Positions 19,892 through 32,600 of a DNA stretch of 64,000 nucleotides are shown one piece after another. A program made the translations under genes and the position numbers. Every line of letters begins with the position of its first letter. Positions within the stretch are counted from its first letter, which is position 1. The notes under the pieces are model-generated. The model searched no databases. It was not told the DNA's origin and was given only the letters and a program-made list of their open reading frames with translations. The DNA is from Pithys albifrons albifrons (Eukaryota > Chordata > Aves > Passeriformes > Thamnophilidae): positions 9,039,160 to 9,103,159 of the forward strand of contig NC_092465.1 of assembly GCF_047495875.1 (NCBI RefSeq), given 5' to 3'.

Positions 19892-20949
19892 GAGGAAACA
19901 ATATGCACCTTTTAAACAGGAAAATGTCTGACAAATGACTGTTGGAGGAGCATAAGAAACACTTGACTATAAAATTGCCAAAATGCAATTTTTTTCCCCT
20001 GAGTGGTATACTTTACTGCAATCTGTGATTGCTGCTTCTATAGAAACCTTGATGTCTGATTTTGATTACTGTGAAGTTACAATAGTATGCAATACATTTG
20101 ACAATATTGGTTCAATTATAGGATTCTTTTTTCCAAGCCTAAACAGTTTACCATAAATTCCTGTTTGTCCATAATGTTGCAGTGCCAAACTGAACCTTTG
20201 CACTACGTTTCTGTAGCTGAAACTTCTTGCTTCACTTTATCTTGAAAATTTTGAGGAGCTTGTTCTTAACAGCCAGTGAAAGACAGGGAGTTCAAATTTA
20301 GGAACGAAGATCTCTTTCATGATGATAGCTCATAGTATCTGTATGAAATCTATGGATTACAGGTGAGCTTTGGTGCAATAAGTAAGTGATTTCTGCATAT
20401 TAACACAGTGCATCATTCTTCTTAGTCACATTACAGGTGAGGAAACAATACAGGTTACATGGGTTATTCTTGTAGCATTTCATTGGTCTGTGGTATGTAC
20501 CCAGACAGAACACAGAAATGGAAACTGAGTCTCGAAATTATTTGCTATTTTTCCCCTGGTACCGCAAGTATGTATGTTTGTATATGAGTTTATGTGAACC
20601 ATTGTTAGATGAGAACAGCTTCTGGAACTACTTGTGTGCACAACGTGATACAGTTCGGGTCATTTTTGTACAGTCATTTAAGCTGACTTGTATTGATAGG
20701 AAAAAAAACTTCGGGAGTTTTTACTGCAAAACTTAATTCTGCAGAAGTAAATCAGCCACTACCGTATAGTGTCATAAATGCCTCCATGACCAATGTTACT
20801 CTTGATAGTCCTTGCCTACCACCTGCTCTGTTGGCAGGGACCAGCATGAGGAGGCCAGGCTGTATTTTAGGTACCAATGTAGCCCTTGTTTCTGTGACTG
20901 TGTCCAGGCAATCATAAATGCATTTGTTCTTACAGCAGTTTTCTGGGGT

Positions 20950-21010
20950 AGGGCAGTACTCTTATCCCTCTTTTACAGATGCCTGTGCACAGAAAGCCTG
21001 GTAGGACAGC
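20950..21010 (-). mobile_element. Possible MIR-like SINE scrap
   Basis: CTCTTATCCCTCTTTTACAG followed by ATGCCTGTGCACAGA resembles the inverted MIR phrase around 'ATCCCCATTTTACAGATGAGG'. Only about 40 bases look alike, so this could be chance. It lies in the probable INSIG2 3' UTR. Confidence 0.25.
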
Positions 21011-21534
21011 AAGCTGAAATAGGCTGTATGCTAATCAGTTCCCTTCTGAAGAAGGATTTTATTTTTTGACCCATATTTGGGGGCATACATGGAATTTCCT
21101 CTTGGATTTGCAGCTCCCTTTTTAGACCATGAGATGAAAGAACTTTTGCAAGAAGGCAGAAAGCAGACTTCAAGAGGACAATGCTAACCTGTGCCTGCAG
21201 TGAATTTGGCATGGGGTGTCTCCACTTTGTTTTCCCCTTCTGTCATGTTAATTATGTTTTAATGTATTTGTTTTCCTTTATTTCTTGAAGTACTATTTTT
21301 TAAGTCTTCCATGAAGGGTTTATAAGACATGTTACAGTCACCTAGGGAGGCTGGAGTTGGTCCAAAGAACAAGTAGATGTTTAGACAAGTTTTTATAATG
21401 AATGTGTGAATGTGTTGTACACGAAGTTTGAACGGGGCAACTGTTTTCCAGTCTTACCTGCTTTACCTCCAAGTTTGAAAAGTATACAATGGAGTGGTCA
21501 CAAAAGGAAAATTTCTTGAATGGGAAATTGTAAA

Positions 21535-21540
21535 AATAAA
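21535..21540 (+). terminator. INSIG2: Candidate proximal poly(A) signal AATAAA
   Basis: Canonical hexamer about 1.65 kb after the stop codon. The GT-rich element downstream is weak (CAGTGTCATCAGCTTGTC). Confidence 0.3.
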
Positions 21541-22325
21541 AAGCCAGTGAGGTATAAAGAGCTTGATTCTGCAGCTCCACAGTGTCATCAGCTTGTCATG
21601 ATTTCATGGCAGTTCAGCACCTACAGCCATTGTCACGGGGTAATGTTTTGGGAAAGCATTAGAGAGGTGCTTTGCTTTAAACAGAGGTAGAATATGTTTA
21701 AGTTGATCCCTGACTAGAGGTTTTCTCTTAATCAAACCATTCTTATCACAATAGGAAGCATTTTATTAATAAAACCAAGATGTTGGGCATGAACGAGGGA
21801 TGAGTCTCTTTAAGCAGGTTCTTGTGATTCGCTGAAGAAGCTGTTGGGTCTCTTTCTTACAGTATTTCACCTCATCCACCTTTACATCAGCAAATTCCTT
21901 CAGCTTGGTGGGCAAATGATGAGTCCCTCTTGAGTTACCGGGGCATGAGTGGCATAAAAATTCAGCTATTTCTTATCCTAACTGTAGAGAAAACATGGTA
22001 CCTCAGTAGCCAGTGTGCTGACTTCGTAAACAGTGTAGTTTCATCATGATCAGTGAGTGTGTACAACTGAAGATGAGTCGCTTTTATTATTCACTTGGTG
22101 GCAGAGCTGCTGGTACCTGCCAGTCTCAATACTTAGACAGAAGCAACCTCTTGTGTATGTTAAAATGTGCAGTATGTGAGAAGTGGTTATTGTGCATCTG
22201 TGGCACCCACTTTACAGCACTTTGGTCAGATTCAGCTAAACCTGGTTAGTCTGTGCTGTCTGCTAAACTTTTAAATTTCATTTTGGAAATTTTAAGCATG
22301 TCATGCAAAGGCAGCAATCATCCAA

Positions 22326-22331
22326 AATAAA
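22326..22331 (+). terminator. INSIG2: Candidate poly(A) signal AATAAA
   Basis: Canonical hexamer with a GT-rich element 25-45 bases downstream. It is the most convincing of the three candidates, but usage is unproven. Confidence 0.4.
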
Positions 22332-22351
22332 TTTGGGTGGAGTCCTTTATT

Positions 22352-25300
22352 ATATGTGTCTTACTGTTTTTATTCTTACTTGACTAACATCAGTACAGGA
22401 TCACATCGTGGGTGTCCTGTTGTTTCAAACTTCACTGTAATTTTATGGCTAGTGTGTTCAAACCCTGGAAAAGGTTCATGATGAGAATGCTGACATGGCC
22501 TTAACTTCAGTGGTGGGAACATGCTGTTACTGTATAGCATGTCATTATAACATTAGACTCTAAAAAATGTTGTTCAATAGAGAATGAGTAAGTTATATTT
22601 TAGATACAACTTTATAAGCACCATAACCTCTTCACCAATTGAGCATTGTATAGTCTATGCTGTTTAAACTGGCAAATTGCTGTTAAAAGCAAAATATGCA
22701 TTAAATACAATTACAACCTTGATTGATAGGTTTCTTCTTTCTTTAAGAAATTACACCGAGTTGCCTTCTATCAGCAATCTCATAATAATTTTGACCATTT
22801 TGCTGGCTTATTGGTCGCACACCTGTCTGGAAATAACTGAAAAAGAAGCAGGCAAGATCAGAATCACAGCTGATTTATCTTAATTAGCATGCTGAGCAGC
22901 CTTGGAAAATCTGCCCTTTTGAATCTGCAGTAGGAATAAGTCAGATAACTTCACTTGCAATACAGAAAATAGAGATTTAGATGTAAATAGCTGCTGTGAA
23001 TATGAAAAAAACCCACCTATAAATGGCAAAGAAACTTAATATATTTGTATTTATTAATATTCTTGTCTGGGTATAAAGTGAATGCTATTCTGATATTCAC
23101 AGACTCCATTCATTGTGCCCATCACTCTATCTGAAAAAAGATGTGACAAATAGAGGTTTGGAAATGTGTAATGGAAAAGTATCCAGGCAGAGATGAGAAA
23201 GGGGTGGGAAGAGAGGTTTGTGGGTGTTTGAGATGCAGTCCCACAGCAGGACAGAACCACAACAGAGTTGGAAGGAGTGCAGTGTGTGAATGGAGAAATC
23301 CTCTGTTTGTGTTGGCAGCCTGTGACCCAAAATTCCTAAGTCTGCTGTCAAAATACAGCATCCTGGGCATGCCAAATGTCTGACCAGGCAAATTACAGCC
23401 AGGGATAGAAATAGCTGTAATTTTGGGTAGTAAGCACTAAGATCACCCAAAAGCAAACAACTAAAGGTGTTTTATTGGAAACTTAACCTCTGCTTTTCAT
23501 CTGTAGCTTCTCCAGGAGAACATCACCCTGGGGAATGGAAACTCCTGGTTCTTCCAGCACGAGGGTGGTGAATGGAAAGTTGCCCGTTTTCAAGAGAATA
23601 TTCCGACTGCTGAGCTGCCAGGCTCTCACAAAGCACATCTTGTGCCTCTCTATAGTACGACTGCCCTAAGCAGCTAGGAGGAGAGTGAACACAGAAACTT
23701 TTCCCCTGTATTTTCTGTACTTCCCTGCTGCCATCTGGCTGGGAGCTGCCGTGGGTCCTGTGGGCATACACCAGTCTTCCTTCTTTATCTTTCCAGGTGT
23801 GTAAGGAAGGAACATAATTTCAGCAGCCACATCACCCCTGACATTTTGCGTATGCTTCTGATGTTTTGGAGCAGCGTTACCAATAATTCTAATACAACCT
23901 GTGGAAGTGATGTTAAATATCAAATGCAATGCTTATGAAAGTACATTCACAGCTGGGCAGAGGGAACGAATGTCTCGCCGTGGGAATAGCGATCTAATGC
24001 TGTTAGTTTTGATGCCAGTACTAAATGCAAAGCATGAGTAATTTTGCAGCTTAATGTTCAGCACTAAACACTAAATGAAAGGTCAGTCCAACATGTTAAC
24101 TGTCATGGAATAGTAAACACTCCTTTAATTGCTTCAGGCAGCCAGCTTGAATTTTTGGTTGTGCCTGTTGTCATGTTTTGAGCAGCATGGTCCAGAGCCT
24201 TGTCCTGATTGCCTCCCTCCAGTCAAATGACAAAGCCTCAAATTAAAGGATAAACTTTATGCCTGAGCTTTTCAGGCAGCATACTGGGAGTCTGTGCTTT
24301 GAATATTTAAAAGCCATGCTGGGGAAGAGGTAGGGTTCATTTTTTTATCTGATTGGAGCTGAAATCCAGATTGAAATGTAGTTTGGCATTTTCTTGAGGT
24401 TTTCCTTTGTTGCTCTTCAGTTCTGAAGCGCAGAAGTTTGGTAGCTCCTGTTACACTTTGACACTTTGTTTTTTAGCCTGCCCAGCGCTACAGCAGATAG
24501 GAATAAAATGGAAAAGGGCAGCTACTAATTTTCCCCAGGCCAAGCCAGGTCAGAGCTCTGTGTCCTGTGTGCCCTGCACATCCATGTCAGATGCACAACC
24601 TGCAGCATCCCTAGATCAAGGTTCACAGGATTTGCTTTCTGTAAAGGCAGCAGTTTTGTCTTGTCTTTTGCACTTAAAAGCCTCTATGCAGGAGGTTTTT
24701 GTACTGTACTATTGTATTGTAGTTCTGCAGGGATATGTGCACACATTGCAGAGCATTTGCAGAGGGAAGGTCCACAGGTGTGGCCATAATGCCTGTCTTT
24801 TTGACTTTGTTGGTAGAAATCCTAAACTTGTGCCTTTTAAGGAAATATTTGTTGAAAGAAAAATCTGTATTTATAAATATGTTGCTGTCTGAATTCCCGA
24901 TGTAACTTTGCTATTTCTGTTCTCTGTTTAGTTCAGTAGCCTTGAAACCAACGTTTAGATACTTAATATTTTTAATAACCTCAAAGCAAGATTTGTTTCA
25001 TGCAGTTACAGGGAAAATGTGTGAACTAAAAAGAAAGCTGTGAGGAACAGGGTTTCAACTTAATTTACCAGAGAGAAATTACACAAGAAGAACCTCCAGC
25101 ATTTTTCATAATGTTGCAAGAAAGAAAGGGACAATAAATGATCATTCTGATTGCACCATGGGTTTCAAAACAAGGGTAAGGGGAGTCTTGCAGATGCATT
25201 TGTATTGACTTGTTCTGATCTCGGATGTCCTCCAAAGGCATTGCTTAATTGGCCATGATCACCAGAACATGTTTTGGCACATATGTCTCCTCTACACCAG

Positions 25301-28139
25301 CTGTGCCTGTTGTTTCCTCAGCAGCTAGGGATGCCAAGGGTAAGCCTAGCCATGCCCCCAGAGAATTTGTGGAAATATGACATTAGCAACTTCTTACTGA
25401 GTTTGACACACCACTTTTGAACTCTGTGAGAAATTGGTTGTCCGGCCTATGGCACTGGTTGGTATTGTGAGGTAAAGTGGGGGATGTGAGTCCATGGTGT
25501 ACAGGTGGGGTGAAAGGATGCCCAATAGCTGTAAGGACATTGAGTGCATGTGTCAATTGCAGGTTCCAATGAAGAGCAAATTTGCACTGTTCTACAGACC
25601 ATCATTTCTGATTTCGAGTGGTGAGACATGCCAACAGTGTGCCAAAGAATATGCTTTTTCTCCTCCTCCTTACCCTTCCATTGGAGAAATACATAGGAGC
25701 CTGTGCTAAGGACAGTTAATCCTGTTCTTGGAGCCAGTACTATGTATAGGCTGGGTCAGCACTGAAAGACTCTACTGTTTCTTTTTGAAAACAAATGCTT
25801 GTTCTGTGCTGCGTGTCAAGTGCAATCATTGCTGAATGAACTGACATGCAAAGCCAAGTTCTCAGTAGAACTGGCATAACTCCATTGATTTCAGTGGATA
25901 TGCAGCATTTCATGCTGTTTGGGAATTTGGCCCACTGTGTTTGAAAGGGATGAAATTGTTTAGATCTCACTTGTTTACTAATGTGTTACAGGTCAGAAAA
26001 ATTCCTACATTGTGCAACAAGTAAGAGCAGCACACTGCAGATTTTGCCTTTCCCTCCTCTCAGCACTTATGGAAACTCGTCATCCCTTGTGATTTGCAAT
26101 GTGTGCTTTTTGTATGGGATATTAGCGCTTCAGGAGAATCAGATCTGGCAGAGCACATTAATAATAATGCAAATACAAAATGTTGGCTGATGAAGAGCTT
26201 GTTATCATAAAAGCTTGCCATGATCTGGCTCTTTTTTTTTTTGTCCAGTATTTTGCTTGTAGGAAATTCAGTTGAGCTCTGTGTTGGACTCATGCCTGCT
26301 CTGATTAAACTGGAGAGAGAGAAATAATACTGCTTTGTGTGGTTTAAATTCCTCTTACCAACCACTTTCTTCAAATCAGTGTATCAAGCAAAAATGCAAC
26401 TAGAATAGTGACATGAAGAAGATGAATTGAAAGATCCTGAAGACTGATGTTTTGAGGACATGAATCAATGAAGTGATGTGCCACTGCAGTGATAGGTGGT
26501 ATAATAAATGTTAGACATACAGTATTATGTAAGTAATAAATGTAAAAATGCAGTGTTAAGAAATAACAAAGCTGATAGAAAGTGAAACATATACCTATTC
26601 CTGGAAATGGGGTTTTATTACAAGTTTGTTCTGCAAACGTTGATTGTTGCGCTGATCCAGGGAGTGAACTTCAGGAGAGTGAAGAGCAGCAAGATGAGGG
26701 GTCACTTGATAAGCTTCCTGGATACAAAAGGGAATTCAGTTTAGATGTCAGGTCAAATTGTCCAGTGCAAAGACAAATACCAGTAGGTATTTGTACAGAA
26801 CACACACATGGGCTTTTGGATTTTTTTTTATATGTAAATTTGTAAAAGGAGAATCACCTTTAAGTACCAAGGGACAGAGAAAGGTATCATGGGTTGCCTT
26901 TGCATTCAACAGTTAACCTGTGTGGTACTATACTTGAAGACGTGAGGAAGAGGGTTTTTTTCAGGCCCACATATTCCATTTTGGGTGCTTTTTTGAACCC
27001 CAACTCCCTGGACTTGCAGTGCATCTTGGGATGTGAAACCTGCTGGGTTTCACCACTTGGGATTGGCTTGTGGGTAAAACGGGATGGTTGTGTTGCTCCC
27101 ATAGCCTGTGACTTGACTAATGTGGTCCCTTGATGTGATCTGAGAAATATAATAAGCTTAGTTGAAGCAGGAGTGGAGTGGTTCCCCAGTCCCTTCCCTT
27201 CCAACCCAGCACCAATGTAAGGTCCCAAGGCAAGGCTTCTTTTCTGTGGTATTGCCTCCTCCTGTCTTCCAGTAGTCTCAGAAGGGAAACACCAGAGGTG
27301 CTGTGCAATAGGAAAGGGACCCAGTTGCTGCCAGAAACCCCCAAATTTTCAGGAAAATGTCAAAGCTGTGGGGAACAGGATGTGCTTTCTGGCATCACCT
27401 GAGTCAGCTTTTCATGGAATACTTACACATTGGTGAACTGTCAGACCTGGATTGTTTCATTCTTGGGTCATAGTAACTAATGAAACCCAGAGGGATGTGA
27501 TGAGGTTGGTCATGTAGCTGCTACATGGCAGAAAACTAAGGGATGGGACCTAGAAAAGGGACCAGGCAAAACATCTTCTGATGTCTCTCTTGCACAGCTG
27601 CTGTGAGGTACATCGTGAGATTTCACTGAGGAAGGGCATAAACAGGCAACTGACACTTCTGCAGACAAATCTTTATGGGTTTTACACTCTAATGTTGACA
27701 GATGTTAAAGGGATTTCATGGGTAGGAAATCCTGCTAGAAAATTGTTCTACTTGAGCTCAGATAAATGGTGCAGAGTATCTGGTGCATGCAATGAAGATG
27801 AACCTGTGTTCATCACTTTGGCATCTCTTAAATTATTAGGCCTATTCATTCTAGTATCTAAAGGTCTTGAAAGCAGAATCTTATTGCCCATTGCTGCTTC
27901 CCTGATGGTTCACAGTGTTGTTGATCATAAGCACTATTGCATCTAGTCATTGATTAAAACAGCAACTTCCAAATTAATCTCCCTGTGGGAGCAAAGTATT
28001 TTAGATATTAGTTTTCCTTCACTTCTTCAATATCAGGCTTCTCTTCAACACAATACTATTTTTAATTAATTCAGCTGACCTTTTGTTATGATTTTTAAAG
28101 TAAAACAGACTGATTAATGCCCAGGCACAATACCTACAT
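22352..28139. other. Intergenic DNA, no gene seen
   Basis: Non-coding, TE-poor sequence downstream of INSIG2. The longest frame (24407-24892, plus, 161 codons) has no recognisable domain, no splice partners and no clear codon bias, and is treated as chance. A T10 run sits near 26233. Candidate regulatory sequence at 22670-22930 is listed separately. Confidence 0.55.
22670..22930. promoter_or_regulatory. Candidate conserved non-coding element
   Basis: A repeat-free stretch with clustered developmental-type sites: GATTGATAG, TCATAATAATTT, CACACCTG and CAGCTGATTTATC followed at once by TTAATTAGCATGCTGAGCAG, which carries a TAATTA homeodomain core and an E-box CAGCTG. Conservation cannot be measured from one genome, so this is a nomination based on composition only. 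Confidence 0.25.
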
Positions 28140-28482
28140 TTTTTTAAAAAATGCCTGCATTTCTTCTGACAGCCATTTAACATCTAAAATATATACATTA
28201 AGCATTTACATATGTCCTTAGCTTTTCAGATGTCTTTATCATGTTGGTGTGCCTGAGGCCTGACAGGAGTTGTAAGATGCTGCTGCCTCTGTTTCTGGTA
28301 CCAGAATGTGGGTTGTTTTGAAGCACAGAGCATCTGGCCCGTGGTGGGACCTTGAAGGTGGCTGCAAGCAGAAGATGGAGACCTACCTGTTCCCCTCCCT
28401 TCTGGTTCAAAGGAAGCAACCAGAACCGTACTCAGAGCCAAGTGATAATTGTACAGTTTTGCTTTACAGTTAACTGAGTGTT

Positions 28483-28496
28483 GGGGGGGGGGGGGG
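28483..28496 (+). repeat. G14 homopolymer
   Basis: Fourteen consecutive G after TGTT. Length is likely unstable both in vivo and in sequencing. Confidence 0.9.
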
Positions 28497-28559
28497 AAGT
28501 AGTTTCTTTTCAGCACCGTCTTGTCAAAATGCCAAATGCTGCTTGTTTTTGACATTTTA

Positions 28560-29600
28560 AGCTACTGCTAAATAATAGTCTTGCTTCTGTCACAGTTAAT
28601 GTTGACTTGAAGGCAGTTGTGCATTTCTCAACTCAAATGCTAAGCAGACAGGCTTGGGTCTTGACAAATATCTTTCCAGGCTTGCCCAAGGCAAGTAAAA
28701 ATGAGCTTCTAGTTAATCGTTTGTTTTAAAATTCAAATTGGTGAAATAGGCAATTAAAAAAGTGACAATTTTCATCAAAATTTGCAAATTAAATGTCTCT
28801 TTGCAGTCAGAGTGGGTTCAAGAAACTGCAATAGATAATTGCTATTTGAAATCAGTGAAGTATCCAGCATTTTAGGGCCATGAGGATTGTGGCTGTTCTG
28901 CCTTAGTAAACCTTGATTGATTTGGTAAATAAGCATTTCAACTTCTCTCTTTAAAATAAATAAGCAATTTTATTGCTTTATTGCTTACCCCTGTATGGGA
29001 GGTAAACAAGCTCTTGAGCAGCAACCCTGTAATATCATGAGCCCAAGTGCCATCTGTCACCGAGAATTCTGTCCCTTTATGCACAATAGCTTCTTATGGC
29101 ATTAGGTCCATTGTAGGTTAATTGATTAGCAGAGATCCTCCTTTCAGTTGTTCCTGCTTTTCTTCGCTAAAGGACCGTATCTCTCATCTCCATTTCCTTT
29201 TCTCTCTCCTGTATTAGCATACTAATCACACTGAACTCCCACTGCTAAAAAAACTATCCTTTTTATACTGGGGGAGGGGAGGAGGAGTAAACCGGCTTTT
29301 CCTGAGAGATTTGAGGATGCTGCTTTTATGGCAGTTAGAAGGGAGGAAAAGAAAAGGAGAACTGGTGGCAGAGTCGAATAATGCACCGCGTGTGTGCCGG
29401 TTAAAGCTGAGCCTATGGCTGCATAAATATTGAACACATTTGAGAAGCACTATTAAAATAAATATCAAAGACAATGTTGCTCACACATCTGTTTCTCCTC
29501 AAATTTTGCCGCAGCACTCTACATTTGTTTTCTCTCCAGCTGTTAACACCTGTCTTTCTGTCAGTGGTAATAATGCAACTTTAGGTGGGCTACAGAGCTG
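28560..29600. promoter_or_regulatory. Candidate conserved non-coding block
   Basis: About 1 kb of repeat-free text dense in homeodomain and E-box-like words: AATAATAG, GTTAATTGATTAGC (29115-29130), CACCTGTC, CAGCTGTTAACACCTG (29536-29551), GTAATAATGCAAC, and a CG-containing part ATGCACCGCGTGTGTGCCGG (29381-29400). This texture is typical of vertebrate developmental enhancers, but no alignment was possible. Confidence 0.3.
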
Positions 29601-32600
29601 ACAGTGACATGAAAGAATTCTCTATTTTTGATGTAAGAAATTCCCTTTTCAAGACTAAAAAGGTCTCTGTGAACAAAGATATATCCTTGTGCTAATCCTT
29701 CAGAGCAGTATATCAGGAGTTTGTTGATGGTTTAGGGTGGTATTTTATCAAACTACAGAGGACTGGGCTTGTATTGCACAGCTGAACTTGCACTAGATGA
29801 GACATCCTACAGTGGACAGCTACTGCTTGCCTTTGTAGTTCTCACTTTATTGCTGACACATATTCAGAAGGTTGTGTGTGCATAGTACTCCTCTCTCTGT
29901 GTGATGCTTGTTATCTAACCTCATCAAAAGTGTATGCTGTGCATTGATTGCTAGCAGAGGATGCACATCCAGTGGTGATGTCTTCTTTATTTACCTCTTA
30001 AATGAGCACAGTATGCACAGGGCTGCCTGCAAAATGTACTTTATGCCTTTGCTGTAGCCATCAGCAGAAGGACGGGAGAAAATGGTCAAATAATGTAAAC
30101 TGAGAGAGCCCATTTACAATGCCTGTTTATCTAATGCAGAAGAAAACAGCTATTTATTCCTTTTGGCCTATAGAAATGCATCCTAATACTCAGGGCAGAG
30201 CATTGGTGAACCACACCAGAAACTTGAGAGATAAGGAAGAAATAATGAGATAAAAGCATATGTTAGCAGCAAATTAAGACTCTTCACCCAAGACGAGCTT
30301 ATTTTTCTGTCTGAGGTGATATAGGCACAAAGTCAAGGCTGTTGAGCCCATATTTAGTCCTCCATGCCACCTTCTGCAAGGCAGTCCCAGGGTGAAGAAG
30401 CTCCCATCCACTGTGAGGACTCCATTTCTGTCCATAATCCCTACCAATGAGTCCCAAGAAGAAGAAGGTGGATGAACTTTGCAGGGCCCTTCAGCACAGA
30501 ATTTTTGCTGCCTGGGCAAAGCAGAGCTCGTGCTCAGATAGGACTTGTCAAGAAATGACAAGGTGTGCCTGGTGTGGCAGGTAGGTGTCCCCAGGTTTAG
30601 TGTCTTTGAGGGGTAGGTACAGTTGGTCAGACACTTCAAACCAACAGTAAATTCTTCTTCTGAAGGCGTATACAATGATTTGTGGTTACATTATCCTTTC
30701 ATTAATGAATGAAATGGGTCAATTTTCAGAAATAGCAACTGGCATCAAAATTTGCAACCAGGGAACCAAAACTATACCCCTCAAGTCAGAAATTACCATC
30801 TTTGTCATCTGTAGGGGGATGTGGAAGGATGTGAACCACATCGCAGCCAGGTTGACCCTGTCAGCTACCACTTGCAGAGCTTCACAGACATCAGTCAAAC
30901 AGGCAGTGAGGGGGACATGGGCTCCCCAGGAGGGCAGCAGCATTCTGGGATCCATCCCAGTCCCTGAGCTGTAAATGTTAATGCACAGTGGCTGCAGCAT
31001 TAGAGGCTGCTTTGGCATGGCAGCTCTGCTTCCCTACCATGATTTCTTGTGCAATGCCTGGTTATTCAGGCTTCCTGCAGGGATGAAACTTTTGACCCAT
31101 TGTGCAGGAGCAGGCAGAGGGGGCGGATTTCCCGAAGCACTCTATGCTAGCTGCATTCTTCTGCCACTAAAGCAGTGGGGTGGCCAGGAGGCTCATTGTT
31201 TTCCAGTGGGAGAGGATTTGGGCCAAGGCTGAACACTTCAAAAAAGCCCCACCCCAAAGATCTACCATAATAGAAAATTGAACCCAACTGTAACTCTGGA
31301 AAAGGGAGATGATATTACAGCATGAGCACTCCGTGGTTTCACTTTTCCACAGGGGCTGCATGTGGTTTGGGGAAACCTTTTTGCGTGTTTAGTTCATGCT
31401 GGAACATTTTCCACTGCCTGGAGAAAAATCCTGAGGTGCCAAAATCCACTGTCATCCTCAAGTTAGCTCTCCCATGTTTTAAGTACTGTTAGGGCTGATG
31501 GGTATCCACACTGTGTTGGAGCTCCTGGTATGTCTCAAAAACTTAAATATTGTGCAAATTATAACCAGGATGTTTAGGGAGCAGAATGTCCCTGTCTTAG
31601 CAGATGGCTGCAGCCCACAATGTCCTATAACCAAAACATAAAATATTACTACTATTGCATGCTGTGTTTGGAAAGACATGCCAGAGTGTAGTTAGATTTC
31701 ACAGGACCAGAAAAATTTCTTCAGTAGGAAATAATTTGTTTGGAGGCTTTGGCTTTAGGATTCTTTTTCTTTCTCTTTTTTATTACCAAATAGATCTGTC
31801 TTCATTCTGAAAAGTGCAACATGTCTCTGAATTTGACACTGTCACAGAGGGAGCCTGGAAAAGACACTACTTCACTACAGCAGTGCCCAAGAGTTTAAAA
31901 GGTCTTATAAACCTATTTGGACTGATTGATTTGGCATTGCTTTAGAGGCCTGTGCCCTGGGAAAGTTGTAGGGTCTGGCTGCTCCTGGGACAGGAGCCTC
32001 TAAGAGGAGAGTTGGCCTGATGTGACTTTAGCTGAGCGCTGTTCTGCTGGGCCATGCTCCTGGGTGATAAATGGTGTGGTACACAGAGTGTGCAGAAAAG
32101 AGCATCCTTCCTCCTGGAGACAAATTACTTTCTAGTTTCTGCAGGCTGCATGGTTGTGATTTTCCCCCATGGTGTAATCTGTACTGGGTGTAATGTTACA
32201 TAATGTGCGATTAAAGACCAGCGATGACTAAGAAGGTAAGTGATCAAATATTTTACCCAAGACACATGTACACATCATTTATCTCACTTTTCTCTCAGAA
32301 GAAATTAAACCAGTTACCTTAACTGTTAGTCCAAGAAAATGAAATCCTGGATTCGATTAAGTGTTTCTCCTCCTGCCTCACGTTCTCCAGGAGATGTTAT
32401 TCAAATTTTACGATAACATCAGCCCTTTGAATGGCTCTCATCAAGTCCCTGTCCACACGGTTTCTCTTGTGGAGCAAAGAAATCAAATAACTTATGTTAT
32501 TCTAGAGATTGCAATGTCATGGCAAGGAAGTTCTTATACTTGATGCAGAGGTTTATGAAATATTCTGTCCTAGATGAGAAAACTTCTGGTTTATGCTGTG

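Larger units (their letters stand above)
19892..22350 (+). other. INSIG2: INSIG2 3' UTR and candidate 3' ends
   Basis: Non-coding, AT-rich sequence after the stop. AATAAA occurs at 21535-21540, 21768-21773 and 22326-22331. The last is followed by T/GT-rich sequence (TATGTGTCTTACTG), as expected downstream of a cleavage site. Which signal is used cannot be decided from sequence. A 3' UTR of 1.7-2.4 kb would fit the length known for vertebrate INSIG2 mRNAs. Confidence 0.55.

Noticed and set aside
24407..24892. 161-codon plus-strand frame
   Set aside because: No recognisable motif or codon pattern, not flanked by splice signals consistent with a gene, and lies in non-coding sequence after INSIG2.
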